Origin: Williamsia sterculiae
GTDB lineage: Bacteria; Actinomycetota; Actinomycetes; Mycobacteriales; Mycobacteriaceae
DNA: 64,000 nt
Assembly (NCBI RefSeq): GCF_900156495.1
Contig: NZ_FTNT01000007.1
Location: 179,705 to 243,704 of the forward strand
Direction of reading: 5' to 3'
Within the stretch, counting starts at the first letter, position 1. Every line of letters starts with the position of its first letter. Below the pieces are notes generated by a model. That model was not told the origin of the DNA. It saw only the letters and a list, made by a program, of their open reading frames with translations, and searched no databases. The position numbers and the translations under genes were made by a program. Shown piece after piece: positions 16,924-27,035 of this stretch.

Positions 16924-17778
16924 TCAATACGAGTGCTCGGGGGCGGGGAAACGTCCCGTGCGCACCTCGTCGGCGTAGGTGCGGGCGGCGGTGCGCAGCT
17001 CGGTGCCGACGTCGGCGAAACGCTTGACGAATCTCGCGGTCTTTCCGCTGGTCAGTCCGGCCATGTCCTGCCACACCAGGACCTGTGCGTCGGTCTCGTT
17101 ACCCGCGCCGATCCCGACCGTCGGGATGGTCAGCTTGCGGGTGATCTGACCGGCGAGGTCGGCGGGCACCATCTCCATCACCACCGCGAAGGCACCGGCC
17201 TCCTGGACCGCGATGGCGTCGGCGACGAGCTGGTCGGCGGCATCGCCCCGACCCTGGACCCGGAATCCGCCGAGGCCGTTGACGCTCTGCGGCGTGAAAC
17301 CGATGTGGGCCATCACCGGGATCCCGGCGGCGGTGAGCGCGGCGATCTGGTCGGCGACGCGTTCACCGCCCTCCAGCTTCACCGCGTGGGCACCGCCCTC
17401 CTTGAAGAACCGGATGGCCGATTCGAGCGCCTGCTGCGCGCCGGCCTCATACGAGCCGAAGGGCAGGTCGGCGACCACCAGTGCGTGCGGTGCGCCACGG
17501 ACCACGCCACGAACCAGCGGCAGCAGTTCGTCCACAGAGACCGGGACCGTGGTGTCGTAGCCGTAGACCACGTTGGCGGCGGAGTCGCCGACCAGGAGGA
17601 CGGGGATCCCCGCCTCGTCGAAGACCCGTGCGGTGGAGAAGTCGTATGCGGTGAGCATCGACCATCGGTCACCCTCGGCCTTCATCTGGGCCAGATGGTG
17701 TACCCGGGTGGTGCGACGGGAGGCGGAGTCGGCGGGAGCGGAGGACGCGGACGCGCCGTAGACAGAGCTGTCGGACAT
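16924..17778 (-). CDS. panB: 3-methyl-2-oxobutanoate hydroxymethyltransferase
   Basis: A 284-residue ketopantoate hydroxymethyltransferase, the first committed step of pantothenate and coenzyme A synthesis; it transfers a hydroxymethyl from 5,10-methylenetetrahydrofolate to 2-oxoisovalerate. Conserved elements are [33 protein letters not shown] (metal ligand), AVKLEGG and the catalytic-region [14 protein letters not shown]. The N-terminal 25 residues (Ser/Ala-rich) are a variable tail. ATG 17778 has a purine-rich GAAAGAGA upstream. Its position next to the Rv2224c-like protease matches M. tuberculosis Rv2225-Rv2224c. No panC follows. Confidence 0.95.
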   Translation of the reverse strand: MSDSSVYGASASSAPADSASRRTTRVHHLAQMKAEGDRWSMLTAYDFSTARVFDEAGIPVLLVGDSAANVVYGYDTTVPVSVDELLPLVRGVVRGAPHALVVADLPFGSYEAGAQQALESAIRFFKEGGAHAVKLEGGERVADQIAALTAAGIPVMAHIGFTPQSVNGLGGFRVQGRGDAADQLVADAIAVQEAGAFAVVMEMVPADLAGQITRKLTIPTVGIGAGNETDAQVLVWQDMAGLTSGKTARFVKRFADVGTELRTAARTYADEVRTGRFPAPEHSY

Positions 17779-17982
17779 GAGTGTCTCTTTCGTGCCTCGA
17801 GTCCCCGTGGGGTGAGGGCACGGCGGCGACACCGAGACTCCGATGTCGTGTCGTGTCCCACCGGGGGTACCCGGGTGGATATGGACAACGCCATTCTCGC
17901 ACCGGCACGCACCCGTGAACCCGTAACGACCTGTGCCTTCGGTCACAACGCGTACCGCTGCGGTCGGCTGTGTCGCGCTGCC

Positions 17983-17988
17983 TAGGAT
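17983..17988 (+). promoter_or_regulatory. Leaderless -10 of the lipoprotein peptidase gene
   Basis: TAGGAT ends 6 bp before ATG 17995, with no ribosome site between. A leaderless transcript is inferred. Confidence 0.5.
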
Positions 17989-17994
17989 GGCCCG

Positions 17995-19629
17995 ATGCGA
18001 CCTTCTCGGCACCGACTCCTTCGGCTGCGAGTGTTCGGCCGCGCCCCGGTGCTGCTCTGTGTGGTGATCGTCGGGCTCGGAGTCGGGACGGCGGGTTGTG
18101 CGAGTACGGAGACCGGTCAGGCGGTGCCCGCCGACACGCTGGGGGCGACATCGTCGGCGAGCGCCGCGCCGCGTTCCTCGCAGGCTTCGGAGTCCGCTGA
18201 TCTCAGCCGGTTCTACGACCAGAAGATCGCCTGGGGTGGTTGCGAGAAATTCCTCCCCGGGGACGACGGGTACCCCAAGCAGCGCAGTCGATGCGGGATG
18301 CTCACCGTCCCGGTCGACTACACCAGGCCGGACGGGGCCACCGCGCAGATCGCGGTGTACAAGCTCAGCGCCACGGGCCCCCGGATCGGTTCGCTGATGA
18401 TGAACCCCGGCGGCCCCGGCGCCTCGGCGGTCACCTTCGTGGCCGGCCAGGCCGCCGATCTGGACCGGCAGGCGGTGTCCCGACGGTTCGACCTGGTGGG
18501 ATTCGACCCCCGAGGGGTGGGCAGCTCGACCCCCGAGATCCGGTGCCGCACCGACGCCGACCGTGACCGCGACCGGGCCCGCGACGACACCGATTGGTCG
18601 CCCGCGGGAATCGCCCGGATGGAGGGCGAGGCCCGCGACGACGCCCGAAAGTGTTCCAGCGGGATGGGCGACGAGTATCTCGCGCACCTCGGCACCGTCG
18701 ACGTCGCCCACGACATGGACGTGTTGCGCTCGGCCCTCGGCGACGACAAGCTCAACTACCTCGGTTACTCGTACGGAACCCGCATCGGCGCCTCCTACGC
18801 AGAGCAGTTCCCCGACAGGATTCGTGCCATGGTCAACGACGGGGCGGTCGATCCGGCAGCCGACCCGGTCGCGGAGAACCTGCGGCAGAACGAGGGTTTC
18901 CAGAAGGCGTTCGACGATTTCGCCAAGGATTGCGCGACCCGGCCCGACTGCGCGCTGGGTACCGACCCGACCACGTCCACCCAGCGTTTCCAGCAATTGG
19001 TGCGGCCACTCATCAACCGACCGGCTCGTACCGCCGACCCGCGCGGCCTGTCGTACGGCGATGCGCAGACCGGCACCAGTCAGGCGCTGTACAGCAAGGA
19101 TCTCTGGAAGTATCTGCGCCGCGGGCTCGGCGAACTGACTCAGGGTCGCGGCGACACGATCCTGCGGCTGGCCGATCTGTACGAGGGCCGCGACAAGGAC
19201 GGTGCCTACGACAACAGTGCCGACGCGTTCACGGCCATCCGCTGCGTCGACGACCCCCCGATCACCGATCGCGCGACGGTCGACCGGCTGGAAACCGACA
19301 CCCGTCGAGTCGCGCCGTTCCGCGACGACGGCCGTGGCACCGGACACGGTGCCGAGGACGCGTGTGCTTTCTGGCCGGTGCCGAACACGTCGACCCCGCA
19401 TCGCATCGACGCGCCCGGCCTGCCGCCGACCGTGGTGGTGTCCACCACCAACGATCCCGCGACCCCGTATGCGGCCGGGGTGGATCTGGCGAAACAACTC
19501 GACGCCCGGCTGATCACGTATCGCGGGACCCAGCACACGGTCTCGTTCGAGGGGGTGCGCTGCGTCGACGACGCGGTCAACGCGTACTTCGTCGATCTCA
19601 CTCTGCCGAAAGTCGGACTCACATGCTGA
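17995..19629 (+). CDS. Secreted lipoprotein alpha/beta-hydrolase peptidase (Rv2224c/TAP-like)
   Basis: A 544-residue exported hydrolase. Residues 20-37 are a hydrophobic signal segment ending in the lipobox VGTAGC, so the mature protein should be lipid-anchored. The hydrolase core shows NPGGPGASA (oxyanion), the nucleophile [17 protein letters not shown], the acid in [10 protein letters not shown] and the histidine in [11 protein letters not shown]; the terminal part is a TAP-like domain with two cysteines. This is the tripeptidyl aminopeptidase-like family of M. tuberculosis Rv2223c/Rv2224c (Hip1/CaeA), a cell-envelope serine protease. It sits between panB and glnA2, as there; only one copy is present here. 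Confidence 0.9.
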   Translation: MRPSRHRLLRLRVFGRAPVLLCVVIVGLGVGTAGCASTETGQAVPADTLGATSSASAAPRSSQASESADLSRFYDQKIAWGGCEKFLPGDDGYPKQRSRCGMLTVPVDYTRPDGATAQIAVYKLSATGPRIGSLMMNPGGPGASAVTFVAGQAADLDRQAVSRRFDLVGFDPRGVGSSTPEIRCRTDADRDRDRARDDTDWSPAGIARMEGEARDDARKCSSGMGDEYLAHLGTVDVAHDMDVLRSALGDDKLNYLGYSYGTRIGASYAEQFPDRIRAMVNDGAVDPAADPVAENLRQNEGFQKAFDDFAKDCATRPDCALGTDPTTSTQRFQQLVRPLINRPARTADPRGLSYGDAQTGTSQALYSKDLWKYLRRGLGELTQGRGDTILRLADLYEGRDKDGAYDNSADAFTAIRCVDDPPITDRATVDRLETDTRRVAPFRDDGRGTGHGAEDACAFWPVPNTSTPHRIDAPGLPPTVVVSTTNDPATPYAAGVDLAKQLDARLITYRGTQHTVSFEGVRCVDDAVNAYFVDLTLPKVGLTC

Positions 19630-19700
19630 GACACTGCGACTGAAGTGCCTGCATATTCTGCTTGAATCAGTCTCGTAACACGGATTTAACAGCACCCTCC

Positions 19701-19706
19701 TAGTCT
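19701..19706 (+). promoter_or_regulatory. Leaderless -10 of glnA2
   Basis: TAGTCT ends 7 bp before ATG 19714. The GGAG at 19709-19712 is too close to the start to act as a ribosome site. Confidence 0.5.
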
Positions 19707-19713
19707 CCGGAGC

Positions 19714-21054
19714 ATGGATCGCCAAAAGGAATTCGTGCTGCGGACCCTCGAGGAGCGCGACATCCGGTTCGTGCGGCTGTGGTTCACCGATGTCCTCGGC
19801 TATCTGAAGTCCGTGGCCATCGCACCCGCCGAACTCGAGGGTGCCTTCAACGAGGGAATCGGCTTCGACGGTTCATCGATTGAGGGGTTCTCGCGGGTGT
19901 CGGAGGCCGACACCATCGCCAAACCCGATCCCTCGACGTTCCAGATCCTGCCGTGGACCACCAGTACCGGTCGGCACCACTCGGCCCGCATCTTCTGCGA
20001 CATCGCCATGCCCGACGGCACCCCGTCGTGGGCGGACTCGCGGCACGTGTTGCGCAGGCAGCTGAACAAGGCGGCCGACGAGGGATTCAGCTGTTACGTG
20101 CACCCGGAGATCGAGTTCTTCCTGTTGAAGAACGCGCCCGAGGCCGGTGAGTTGCCCGTCCCGGCCGACGCCGGCGGCTACTTCGACCAGTCCATCCACA
20201 CCGCCGCCCCCAACTTCCGCAGGCACGCCATCGAGGCACTGGAGTCGATGGGCATCTCGGTGGAGTTCTCCCACCACGAGGGTGCGCCGGGACAGCAGGA
20301 GATCGATCTGCGCTACGCCGACGCGCTGTCGATGGCCGACAACGTGATGACCTTCCGTTACCTCGTCAAGGAGGTGGCGCTCGGTGAGGGTGTCTGGGCG
20401 ACGTTCATGCCCAAACCGTTCAGCGAGTACCCGGGGTCGGCGATGCACACGCACATGAGCCTGTTCGAGGGTGACACCAACGCCTTCCACAACCCCGACG
20501 ACCCGCAGCAACTCTCGGCGACCGGGAAGAAGTTCATCGCGGGCATCGTCGCGCACGCGAGTGAGATCAGCGCGGTGACCAACCAGTGGGTGAACAGCTA
20601 CAAGCGGCTCATCCACGGCGGTGAGGCGCCCACCGCGGCCACCTGGGGTGGTGCCAACCGCTCGGCACTCGTTCGCCTGCCGCTGTACACCCCCAACAAG
20701 GCGTCGTCGCGCCGCATCGAGGTGCGCAGCCCCGATTCGGCCTGCAACCCGTATCTGGCTTTCGCGGTGCTGCTGGCCGCAGGGCTGAAGGGTATCCGGG
20801 AGGACTACGAACTCCCCGATGAGGCCGAGGACGACGTGTGGGCGTTGACCTCCGGCGAGCGCCGGGCGATGGGGTACGAGGAACTGCCCGGCAGTCTCGC
20901 TGACGCCTTGAAGGTGATGGAACGCTCCGAACTCGTCGCCGAGACCCTCGGTGAGCACGTCTTCGACTACTTCCAGCGCAACAAGTGGGCGGAGTGGGCC
21001 GCCTACCGCAGCCGCGTCACACCGTACGAGCTGGACACCTACCTGTCCCTGTGA
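19714..21054 (+). CDS. glnA2: Glutamine synthetase-like protein, type I, no adenylylation tyrosine
   Basis: A 446-residue type I glutamine synthetase. The N-terminal beta-grasp shows [10 protein letters not shown]; the catalytic domain has the metal-binding EIEFFLLKN and [13 protein letters not shown], the ATP loop [16 protein letters not shown] and the NRSALVRLP glutamate loop. At the position of the adenylylation tyrosine of GlnA1 ([10 protein letters not shown]) this protein has D-V-W-A-L-T-S-G-E with Trp376, so GlnE cannot modify it there. Family relatives called GlnA2 are low-activity or gamma-glutamyl-ligating enzymes; true glutamine synthesis is uncertain. glnE follows after 103 bp. 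Confidence 0.9.
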   Translation: MDRQKEFVLRTLEERDIRFVRLWFTDVLGYLKSVAIAPAELEGAFNEGIGFDGSSIEGFSRVSEADTIAKPDPSTFQILPWTTSTGRHHSARIFCDIAMPDGTPSWADSRHVLRRQLNKAADEGFSCYVHPEIEFFLLKNAPEAGELPVPADAGGYFDQSIHTAAPNFRRHAIEALESMGISVEFSHHEGAPGQQEIDLRYADALSMADNVMTFRYLVKEVALGEGVWATFMPKPFSEYPGSAMHTHMSLFEGDTNAFHNPDDPQQLSATGKKFIAGIVAHASEISAVTNQWVNSYKRLIHGGEAPTAATWGGANRSALVRLPLYTPNKASSRRIEVRSPDSACNPYLAFAVLLAAGLKGIREDYELPDEAEDDVWALTSGERRAMGYEELPGSLADALKVMERSELVAETLGEHVFDYFQRNKWAEWAAYRSRVTPYELDTYLSL

Positions 21055-21145
21055 GCTCGTGCCGGTGTGAGCCGGTGTAGCCCCCAGGCCGACGTGGGCG
21101 AGGGTCGCGGCAGCGCGTGATTTCCGGGTCGCCGGGTGACGCGAC

Positions 21146-21151
21146 TACCGT
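21146..21151 (+). promoter_or_regulatory. Leaderless -10 of glnE
   Basis: TACCGT ends 6 bp before GTG 21158. No Shine-Dalgarno sequence is present. Confidence 0.4.
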
Positions 21152-21157
21152 CGAGGC

Positions 21158-24100
21158 GTGACACCGCCCCTCCCGCGCAACCGGGTTCCCGGACCCGGCA
21201 GGCTCGGTCTGCTCGACCCCACCGCCGCTGACGACCTCGCCGCCCTGGGGTGGAACAACGAGAAATCCGTCGACCTGCTGTGGGCGTTGTCCCGTGCACC
21301 CGATGCCGATCTGGCGTTGCGGAGTCTCGTGCGGCTGGAGTCGGCGGTCGAAGGTGACTGGCCCGAGATCGACCTGCTGCTACGCGAGGACAGGTGCTTC
21401 CGCGGACGGCTGTTCGCGGTCGTCGGGTCGTCCTCCGCGCTGGCCGATTTCCTGGTCGCCGAGACCCGCAGCTGGCGGCTGTTGGTTGTCGACGAGTTGC
21501 CCGATCGGGACGCCATGTTCGCCCGGATGCTGGGATCGGTGGAGGCGGTACCGGTCGGTGACGAGGTGGACCGCGGTAATCAGATTCACCGGGCGGCGAT
21601 CTCGGGACCCCGAGCGGTGGTGGCCCTGCGGACCGCCTACCGCGAACTGCTGCTGCAACTCGCCGCGCGCGACCTCGCGCCGACGGTCGAGGACGAACCC
21701 GTCATGTGGTTCCCCGAGGTCGGTGTCCACCTCGCCGACATGGCCGACGCCGCGATGACCGCGGCGCTGGCCGTCGCGATCGGTGAGATCTGTGGCGACG
21801 ACGATCCCACCGGTCGTCTCGCGGTGATCGCGATGGGCAAGTGCGGCGCTCGTGAACTCAACTACGTCAGCGACATCGATGTGGTGTTCGTCAGCGAGCC
21901 CGCCGACGGGCGCAGCGCGCGGCTGGCCGGTGAACTCATGCGGATCGGCTCGTTGGCCTTCTTCGAGGTGGATGCGGCGCTGCGACCCGAGGGCAAGGCG
22001 GGCGCGCTGACCAGGACGTTGGAGTCGCATCTGGCCTACTACCGGCGCTGGGCCAAGACGTGGGAGTTCCAGGCGTTGCTCAAGGCCCGGCCGATGACCG
22101 GTGACATGGAGTTGGGCGCGCGGTACCTCGAGGCGGTCAGCCCGATGGTGTGGGAGGCCTGCGAGCGGGAGGACTTCGTCCCGGAGGTGCAGGCCATGCG
22201 TCGCCGGGTGGAACAGAACGTGCCCGAGGGTCTGCGGGATCGGGAACTGAAACTGGGCAGCGGCAGCATTCGCGACGTCGAGTTCGCGGTGCAGTTGCTG
22301 CAGATGGTGCACGGTCGCGTCGACGAGACGCTGCGGGTGCCGTCGACCGTCGCGGCGCTGTCGGCCTTGACGGCGGGTGGCTACGTGGGCCGCGACGACG
22401 GTGCCAACCTGACCGCGTCGTACGAGTTCCTGCGATTGCTGGAACACCGCCTGCAGTTGCAGCGACTGCAACGCACACACATGTTGCCGCCGTTCGACGA
22501 TGACGAGGGCATGCGCTGGTTGGCCCGCGCCGCGCACATCCGCCCCGAGGGGGACCTCGATGCGACGGGTGTACTGCGGGCCGAGATCCACCGTCAATCA
22601 CTGCGGGTACGGCGGTTGCACGAGAAGCTCTTCTACCGCCCGCTGCTCAACTCGGTGACCCGCCTCGACGCCGACGAGCTGCGGTTGTCGGACACGTCGG
22701 CGGAGCGCAGGCTCGCGGCGCTGGGTTACACCCAGCCCGACCGGGCGCTTCGGCATCTGCAGGCGCTGACCGGGGCGACGGGTCGCCGGGGCCAGATCCA
22801 GGAACTGTTGCTCCCGACGCTGCTCGAATGGCTCAGTCGCACCCCCGACCCCGACGCGGGTCTGCTGAACTATCGCAGGCTGTGCGAGGCGGCTGCCGAC
22901 CTGGACTGGTTCTTGCGGTTGCTCCGCGACGAGGGGGTGGTGGCCGAGCGGTTGATGCGCGTGCTGGGCACCTCGGCATACATCTCCGAACTGTTGATGC
23001 GCTCACCGGAGGTCATCCGGCTCTACACCGACGGCACCGACGGGCCGAAGTTGGTGGAGGTGAAACCCGCGGACGTGGCGGGCGGTCTCATCGCGTCGGC
23101 GCTGCGCCAGCAGGACCCCAAGCGGGCCATAGCGGTCGCCCGCTCGCATCGACGCGCCGAACTGGCCCGGATCGCATCGGCGGACATCCTGGGCATGCTC
23201 GACGTCCCGCAGGTGTGCGAGGCGGTGTCGAGCGTGTGGGCGGCGGTGCTGAACGCGGCGTTGATGGTGGTGGTGGCCGACTCCGAACGTCAGCGGGGCG
23301 AACCCGCCCCGGCTCTGCTCTCGGTGATCGGGATGGGCAGGCTCGGCGGCAACGAACTCGGTTACGGTTCGGACGCCGACGTGTTGTTCGTCTGCGATCC
23401 GGTGCCGGGGTCCGACGAGGCGGGTGCGGTGCGGTGGGCCAACACCATCGCCGAACGGGTGCGTGCGTTGTTGTCGACGCCGAGCGCGGACCCGCCGCTG
23501 GAGGTGGACACGGGGTTGCGCCCCGAGGGACGCAACGGTCCGGTGGTGCGGACACTGGCCGCCTACGCGGCCTACTACCGGCAATGGGCACAGCCGTGGG
23601 AGGTGCAGGCGCTGCTGCGGGCCAACACGGTCGCGGGCGACGAGCAGCTCGGCACCGAGTTCCTGCTCATGGCCGACGTGACGCGGTACCCCGAGGGCGG
23701 GGTGTCGCGCGACACCGTCCGTGAGATCCGTCGGATCAAGGCCCGGGTCGACGCCGAACGGTTGCCCCGCGGCGCCGATCCGCACACGCACACCAAACTG
23801 GGCCGCGGCGGTCTCGCCGACATCGAGTGGACCGTGCAGCTCATGCAACTGCGCTACGCCCACCGGTTGCCGAGCCTGCACAACACCTCGACCCTGCAGT
23901 GTCTGGAGGCGATCGGTGCGGCGGAGTTGTTGGGCCAGAACGACGTGGCGCTGCTGTCGGAGGCGTGGCTGACGGCCACCGCCGCCCGCAACGCATTGGT
24001 GTTGGTTCGCGGGAAACCCGTGGATCAGCTGCCCGGTCCGGGGCCGGTGCTGCGGGCGGTGGCCTATGCGGCCGGTTGGCCCGACGATCAGGCCGCGGAG

Positions 24101-24169
24101 TTCCTGGACAACTACCTGCGGGTGACCCGCCGGGCCAAGGCCGTTGTCCTCAAGGTGTTCGGTGAATAG
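21158..24169 (+). CDS. glnE: Glutamine synthetase adenylyltransferase / adenylyl-removing enzyme
   Basis: A 1003-residue bifunctional enzyme that adds AMP to, and removes it from, glutamine synthetase according to nitrogen status. Two nucleotidyltransferase domains are visible: the N-terminal, adenylyl-removing one with [20 protein letters not shown], and the C-terminal, adenylylating one with [20 protein letters not shown]. Each is followed by a helical GlnD-like domain (for example [12 protein letters not shown] and [12 protein letters not shown]). Start GTG 21158 gives a full-length protein. It directly follows glnA2; its presumed target GlnA1 is 20 kb away in this genome. Confidence 0.95.
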   Translation: MTPPLPRNRVPGPGRLGLLDPTAADDLAALGWNNEKSVDLLWALSRAPDADLALRSLVRLESAVEGDWPEIDLLLREDRCFRGRLFAVVGSSSALADFLVAETRSWRLLVVDELPDRDAMFARMLGSVEAVPVGDEVDRGNQIHRAAISGPRAVVALRTAYRELLLQLAARDLAPTVEDEPVMWFPEVGVHLADMADAAMTAALAVAIGEICGDDDPTGRLAVIAMGKCGARELNYVSDIDVVFVSEPADGRSARLAGELMRIGSLAFFEVDAALRPEGKAGALTRTLESHLAYYRRWAKTWEFQALLKARPMTGDMELGARYLEAVSPMVWEACEREDFVPEVQAMRRRVEQNVPEGLRDRELKLGSGSIRDVEFAVQLLQMVHGRVDETLRVPSTVAALSALTAGGYVGRDDGANLTASYEFLRLLEHRLQLQRLQRTHMLPPFDDDEGMRWLARAAHIRPEGDLDATGVLRAEIHRQSLRVRRLHEKLFYRPLLNSVTRLDADELRLSDTSAERRLAALGYTQPDRALRHLQALTGATGRRGQIQELLLPTLLEWLSRTPDPDAGLLNYRRLCEAAADLDWFLRLLRDEGVVAERLMRVLGTSAYISELLMRSPEVIRLYTDGTDGPKLVEVKPADVAGGLIASALRQQDPKRAIAVARSHRRAELARIASADILGMLDVPQVCEAVSSVWAAVLNAALMVVVADSERQRGEPAPALLSVIGMGRLGGNELGYGSDADVLFVCDPVPGSDEAGAVRWANTIAERVRALLSTPSADPPLEVDTGLRPEGRNGPVVRTLAAYAAYYRQWAQPWEVQALLRANTVAGDEQLGTEFLLMADVTRYPEGGVSRDTVREIRRIKARVDAERLPRGADPHTHTKLGRGGLADIEWTVQLMQLRYAHRLPSLHNTSTLQCLEAIGAAELLGQNDVALLSEAWLTATAARNALVLVRGKPVDQLPGPGPVLRAVAYAAGWPDDQAAEFLDNYLRVTRRAKAVVLKVFGE

Positions 24170-24180
24170 GCTGCTGGCGC

Positions 24181-25182
24181 ATGAGGGGGAGGCGCTCCGG
24201 GCGCGTCGGTGACCGGGGGTCGGTGATCCTCCGGATCCTGTGGTTCGTGGTGGTGGTGCTCGGCTGGCTGCTCATCGCGGCTGCGGCGGTGGCGATCTGG
24301 TTGCACTTCTACGCCTCCCGCGGTGAGGTCGCGACGGCCGCCACGGCGGTGGTCCCGTTCGCGGTTCTGGGCGGGGTGCTCGCGGTCGTCTTCTTCGCCA
24401 TCGCCCGTCGCTGGATCGCGTTGGTGCTGGCCGTCGTCGTCGTCGGGGTCGCCGGGTGGACGCAATACCCGCTCTGGGTGCATGACGATGCCTCGGGAGG
24501 CGCGCGCGTGACGGTGGTGTCGGCCAACATCCGGCTCGGTGCCGGCGATGTGAACGACCTGGTGGAACGGGTACGGAGCACCGGCGCCGACGTGCTCGCG
24601 GTGCAGGAACTGAGTCCCGAAGCGCTGCAACGCCTGCGCGACGCAGGGATCGGAACGCTGCTACCCAACGAGTACAGCGCACCGAAGCCCGGTGGTCGGG
24701 GCGGTGCCCTGTTCACCCGACAACCCATGCGTGACCGCGCCCGGGTACCCAATCTGTTGTTCGAGAACCTGCGGGCGGTGATCGACCTGCCGGGAGTCGG
24801 TGCGACGACGGTCTTCTCGGTGCACCCGGTGCCACCGGTCAAGCAGCAGGCGCTGCCCGACGCCCCGCGACTGTGGGCCACCGAACTGTCCATGCTGGGC
24901 ACCGAACTGCGCGGTGTGCGGGGGCCCGCGATCGCGGCGGGCGACTTCAACAGCGGCTACGACCACAAACGCTTCCGCGACCTGTTGGTCGGTGGTTATC
25001 GTGACGCCGGTGACACCGCCGGTGCGGGTTTACTCCCGACCTATCCGGAGGATCGGTGGTGGGGTCCCGCGGTCACCCTCGACCACGTGATCTCCACCGG
25101 CTGGCGTGCGGAGTCGTTGTCGTCGTTCACGGTCGGTGGGTCCGATCATCGTGGACTGGTCGCGGTGCTGCGGGCCGGCTGA
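24181..25182 (+). CDS. Membrane-anchored endonuclease/exonuclease/phosphatase family protein
   Basis: A 333-residue protein. About three hydrophobic segments occupy residues 15-100 (one at 15-42, then 53-72 and 78-95), followed by an extracytoplasmic EEP (DNase I-like) domain. Catalytic features are SANIRLG, the metal-binding VQELS, VHPVPP, AGDFNSGYDH and the final TVGGSDHRGL with the catalytic histidine. Substrates in this family range from nucleic acids to phospholipids, and none can be assigned. A TAGGCT motif overlapping the glnE stop ends 8 bp before ATG 24181, so it may have its own promoter as well as read-through from glnE. Confidence 0.85.
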   Translation: MRGRRSGRVGDRGSVILRILWFVVVVLGWLLIAAAAVAIWLHFYASRGEVATAATAVVPFAVLGGVLAVVFFAIARRWIALVLAVVVVGVAGWTQYPLWVHDDASGGARVTVVSANIRLGAGDVNDLVERVRSTGADVLAVQELSPEALQRLRDAGIGTLLPNEYSAPKPGGRGGALFTRQPMRDRARVPNLLFENLRAVIDLPGVGATTVFSVHPVPPVKQQALPDAPRLWATELSMLGTELRGVRGPAIAAGDFNSGYDHKRFRDLLVGGYRDAGDTAGAGLLPTYPEDRWWGPAVTLDHVISTGWRAESLSSFTVGGSDHRGLVAVLRAG

Positions 25183-25206
25183 CCCCCAGCACCGCGATCC
25201 GACTGC

Positions 25207-26205
25207 TCAGTCCTTCACGAATCCCTTCGACACCATCCAGTCGCGGGCGACATCTGCGGGCTCCCGACCGTCCACGTCGACCTGACGGTTCAATTCGGTG
25301 ATCTCGGGGATGGTCAGGGCCGCGGACACCGGCGCGGTGACCTTGGCGATCGACGGGTACTTCTGCGCGATGGCCTCCCGCATGGTCACCGACGCGTTGT
25401 AGCGGGGAAAGAACTTCTTGTCGTCGTCGAGCACCACGAGATTCAGCGCCTTGATGCGCCCGTCGGTCGTGAACACCTCACCGAACTTGCAGTTGCTGTT
25501 GGCGATCGCCTGGTAGATGACACCGGTCTGCAGGATCTGGGTGGGCGCGGCCGCCGGGTTGAAACCGTACGCGGCCGCCATCCCGGGGAATCCGTCCTGA
25601 CGACTGCGGAACTCGGTCTCCACACAGGTGGTCGCCTGGCTGGGGTCCTTCTTCACCAAGGCGGCGTAGTCCGACAGTGTCTTGACGCCGGTGGACTTGG
25701 CATTGGCCTGGTTGGTGGCCAGCGCGTAGGTGTTGTCCATCGGTGCCGGGTCGAGCCAGACGATCCCGTTCTTCTTGTCCGCATCCCGCACCGCGATGTA
25801 CTGCTCCCGCGCGTCGGGAATCGGCTTCTCGTTCTTCAGGTAGTTGATCCACCCGGTGCCGGTGTACTCGTAGGTCAGGTCCACCTGACCGGCGACCATC
25901 GCGTCGCGGGTGCTGTTGGAGCCGAAGATGTTGGTCAGGTCGCGGACGTCGGCACCCGCCGCCGACAGGGTGAACTCCAGGATGTACCCCAGGATGACCT
26001 GCTCGGTGAAGTCCTTGGACCCCACGACCAGCTTGGCGCCCTTGAGATCCGGTTGCGGGGTGATGGTGCCCGGTTCGACCTTCAGCGGCAAGGCGCCGCC
26101 GGACTGCAGACCGCAGCCGCTCACCAGCATCACCGTGGCGCTCAGGAGCGCGGCAACGCCGAGGACCACACCGCGGGCGCGTCTGCGCGGGTGAGAACTC
26201 CTCAT
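25207..26205 (-). CDS. Osmoprotectant ABC transporter substrate-binding lipoprotein
   Basis: A 332-residue lipoprotein. The signal has a twin-Arg-rich start, a hydrophobic stretch and the lipobox LVSGCG, so it is tethered outside the membrane. The mature domain is the ProX/OpuCC type: VGSKDFTEQVILGYI at the N-lobe, TYEYTGTGW (ligand-binding aromatic) and the second-lobe AYGFNPA region. It should capture glycine betaine, carnitine, choline or similar quaternary ammonium compounds. ATG 26205 overlaps the TGA of the preceding permease by one base, so it is the last gene of a four-gene operon (permease-ATPase-permease-binding protein). An in-frame TTG one codon upstream is less likely. Confidence 0.93.
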   Translation of the reverse strand: MRSSHPRRRARGVVLGVAALLSATVMLVSGCGLQSGGALPLKVEPGTITPQPDLKGAKLVVGSKDFTEQVILGYILEFTLSAAGADVRDLTNIFGSNSTRDAMVAGQVDLTYEYTGTGWINYLKNEKPIPDAREQYIAVRDADKKNGIVWLDPAPMDNTYALATNQANAKSTGVKTLSDYAALVKKDPSQATTCVETEFRSRQDGFPGMAAAYGFNPAAAPTQILQTGVIYQAIANSNCKFGEVFTTDGRIKALNLVVLDDDKKFFPRYNASVTMREAIAQKYPSIAKVTAPVSAALTIPEITELNRQVDVDGREPADVARDWMVSKGFVKD

Positions 26206-27035
26206 CAACGAAGTCCCTTCGGGCTCAGGTACTTCTCGGCCACGGCACCGAGCCAGTCCACGGCCAGAGCCACGCAGACGGCCAGCACCGCACCGAGAAT
26301 CAGGGTCACGTTGTCGCGCAACTTGTATCCGGTGTCGATGAGGATGCCGAGGCCGCCCGCGTCCACCAGGAAACAGAGGGTCGCGGTACCCACCGCCAAC
26401 ACCAGCGAGGTGCGCAGGCCGGCCAGGATGAACGGCACGGCCAGCGGTAGCTCGATGCGGCGCAACACCGTCAGGCCGCTCATACCCTGCCCCTTCGCCG
26501 CGTCGATCAGGGTCGGATTCACCTCACGCAGACCGAGCATGGTGTTCCGCAGCACCGGCAGGATCGAGTAGAACGCGATGGGCAACACACCCACCCAGAA
26601 CCCGGTGGTCGCCGTCCAGAGGAAGAACAGCACCAGCAGGCCGATCGCCGGGGCGGCCTGACCGATGTTGGCCAACCCGATGAAGACGGGCGCCAACCAA
26701 CGGAATCGCCTGCGGGTGACCAACACACCCACCGGGATGGCGACGATCACCACGATCAGGGTGATCGCCACGGTGAGGGCGAGGTGCTGCAGGAACAGAT
26801 CCCATACATAGGAGGCGTTCACGGTCGCCTTCTGCGTCGCCGTGAGGTCCTGGCTGAAGGCCCACGCGATGACGGCCACCGCGACGACGGCGACGATGAT
26901 CGGTTGCAACCACAACTGGACGTTGGTGGCCCGGGAGATCGGGTCGGCGTTGGTGGCGGGTGCGGCGACGTCGTCCGGCTCGGGGGCTTCGGGTGTCACA
27001 CCCGGTGCCCCGGTGTGACCGGTGTCGGTGCTCAC
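26205..27035 (-). CDS. Osmoprotectant ABC transporter permease (second)
   Basis: A 276-residue permease with an N-terminal tail of about 45 polar residues and six hydrophobic helices. The inner-membrane-component loop is recognisable at GLREVNPTLIDAAKGQGMSG, the EAA region that contacts the ATPase. It is longer than the first permease because of the N-terminal tail. The GTG start at 27035 overlaps the ATPase stop (GTGA), indicating translational coupling. Together with its partner it should form the heterodimeric channel of an OpuC/ProW-type importer. Confidence 0.92.
   Translation of the reverse strand: MSTDTGHTGAPGVTPEAPEPDDVAAPATNADPISRATNVQLWLQPIIVAVVAVAVIAWAFSQDLTATQKATVNASYVWDLFLQHLALTVAITLIVVIVAIPVGVLVTRRRFRWLAPVFIGLANIGQAAPAIGLLVLFFLWTATTGFWVGVLPIAFYSILPVLRNTMLGLREVNPTLIDAAKGQGMSGLTVLRRIELPLAVPFILAGLRTSLVLAVGTATLCFLVDAGGLGILIDTGYKLRDNVTLILGAVLAVCVALAVDWLGAVAEKYLSPKGLR

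Noticed and set aside
17779..19725. Long antisense reading frame that extends panB upstream through the peptidase gene
   Set aside because: High GC leaves few stops, so long frames mirror real genes. The protein has no recognisable domain before PanB, and the panB ATG at 17778 has a ribosome site.
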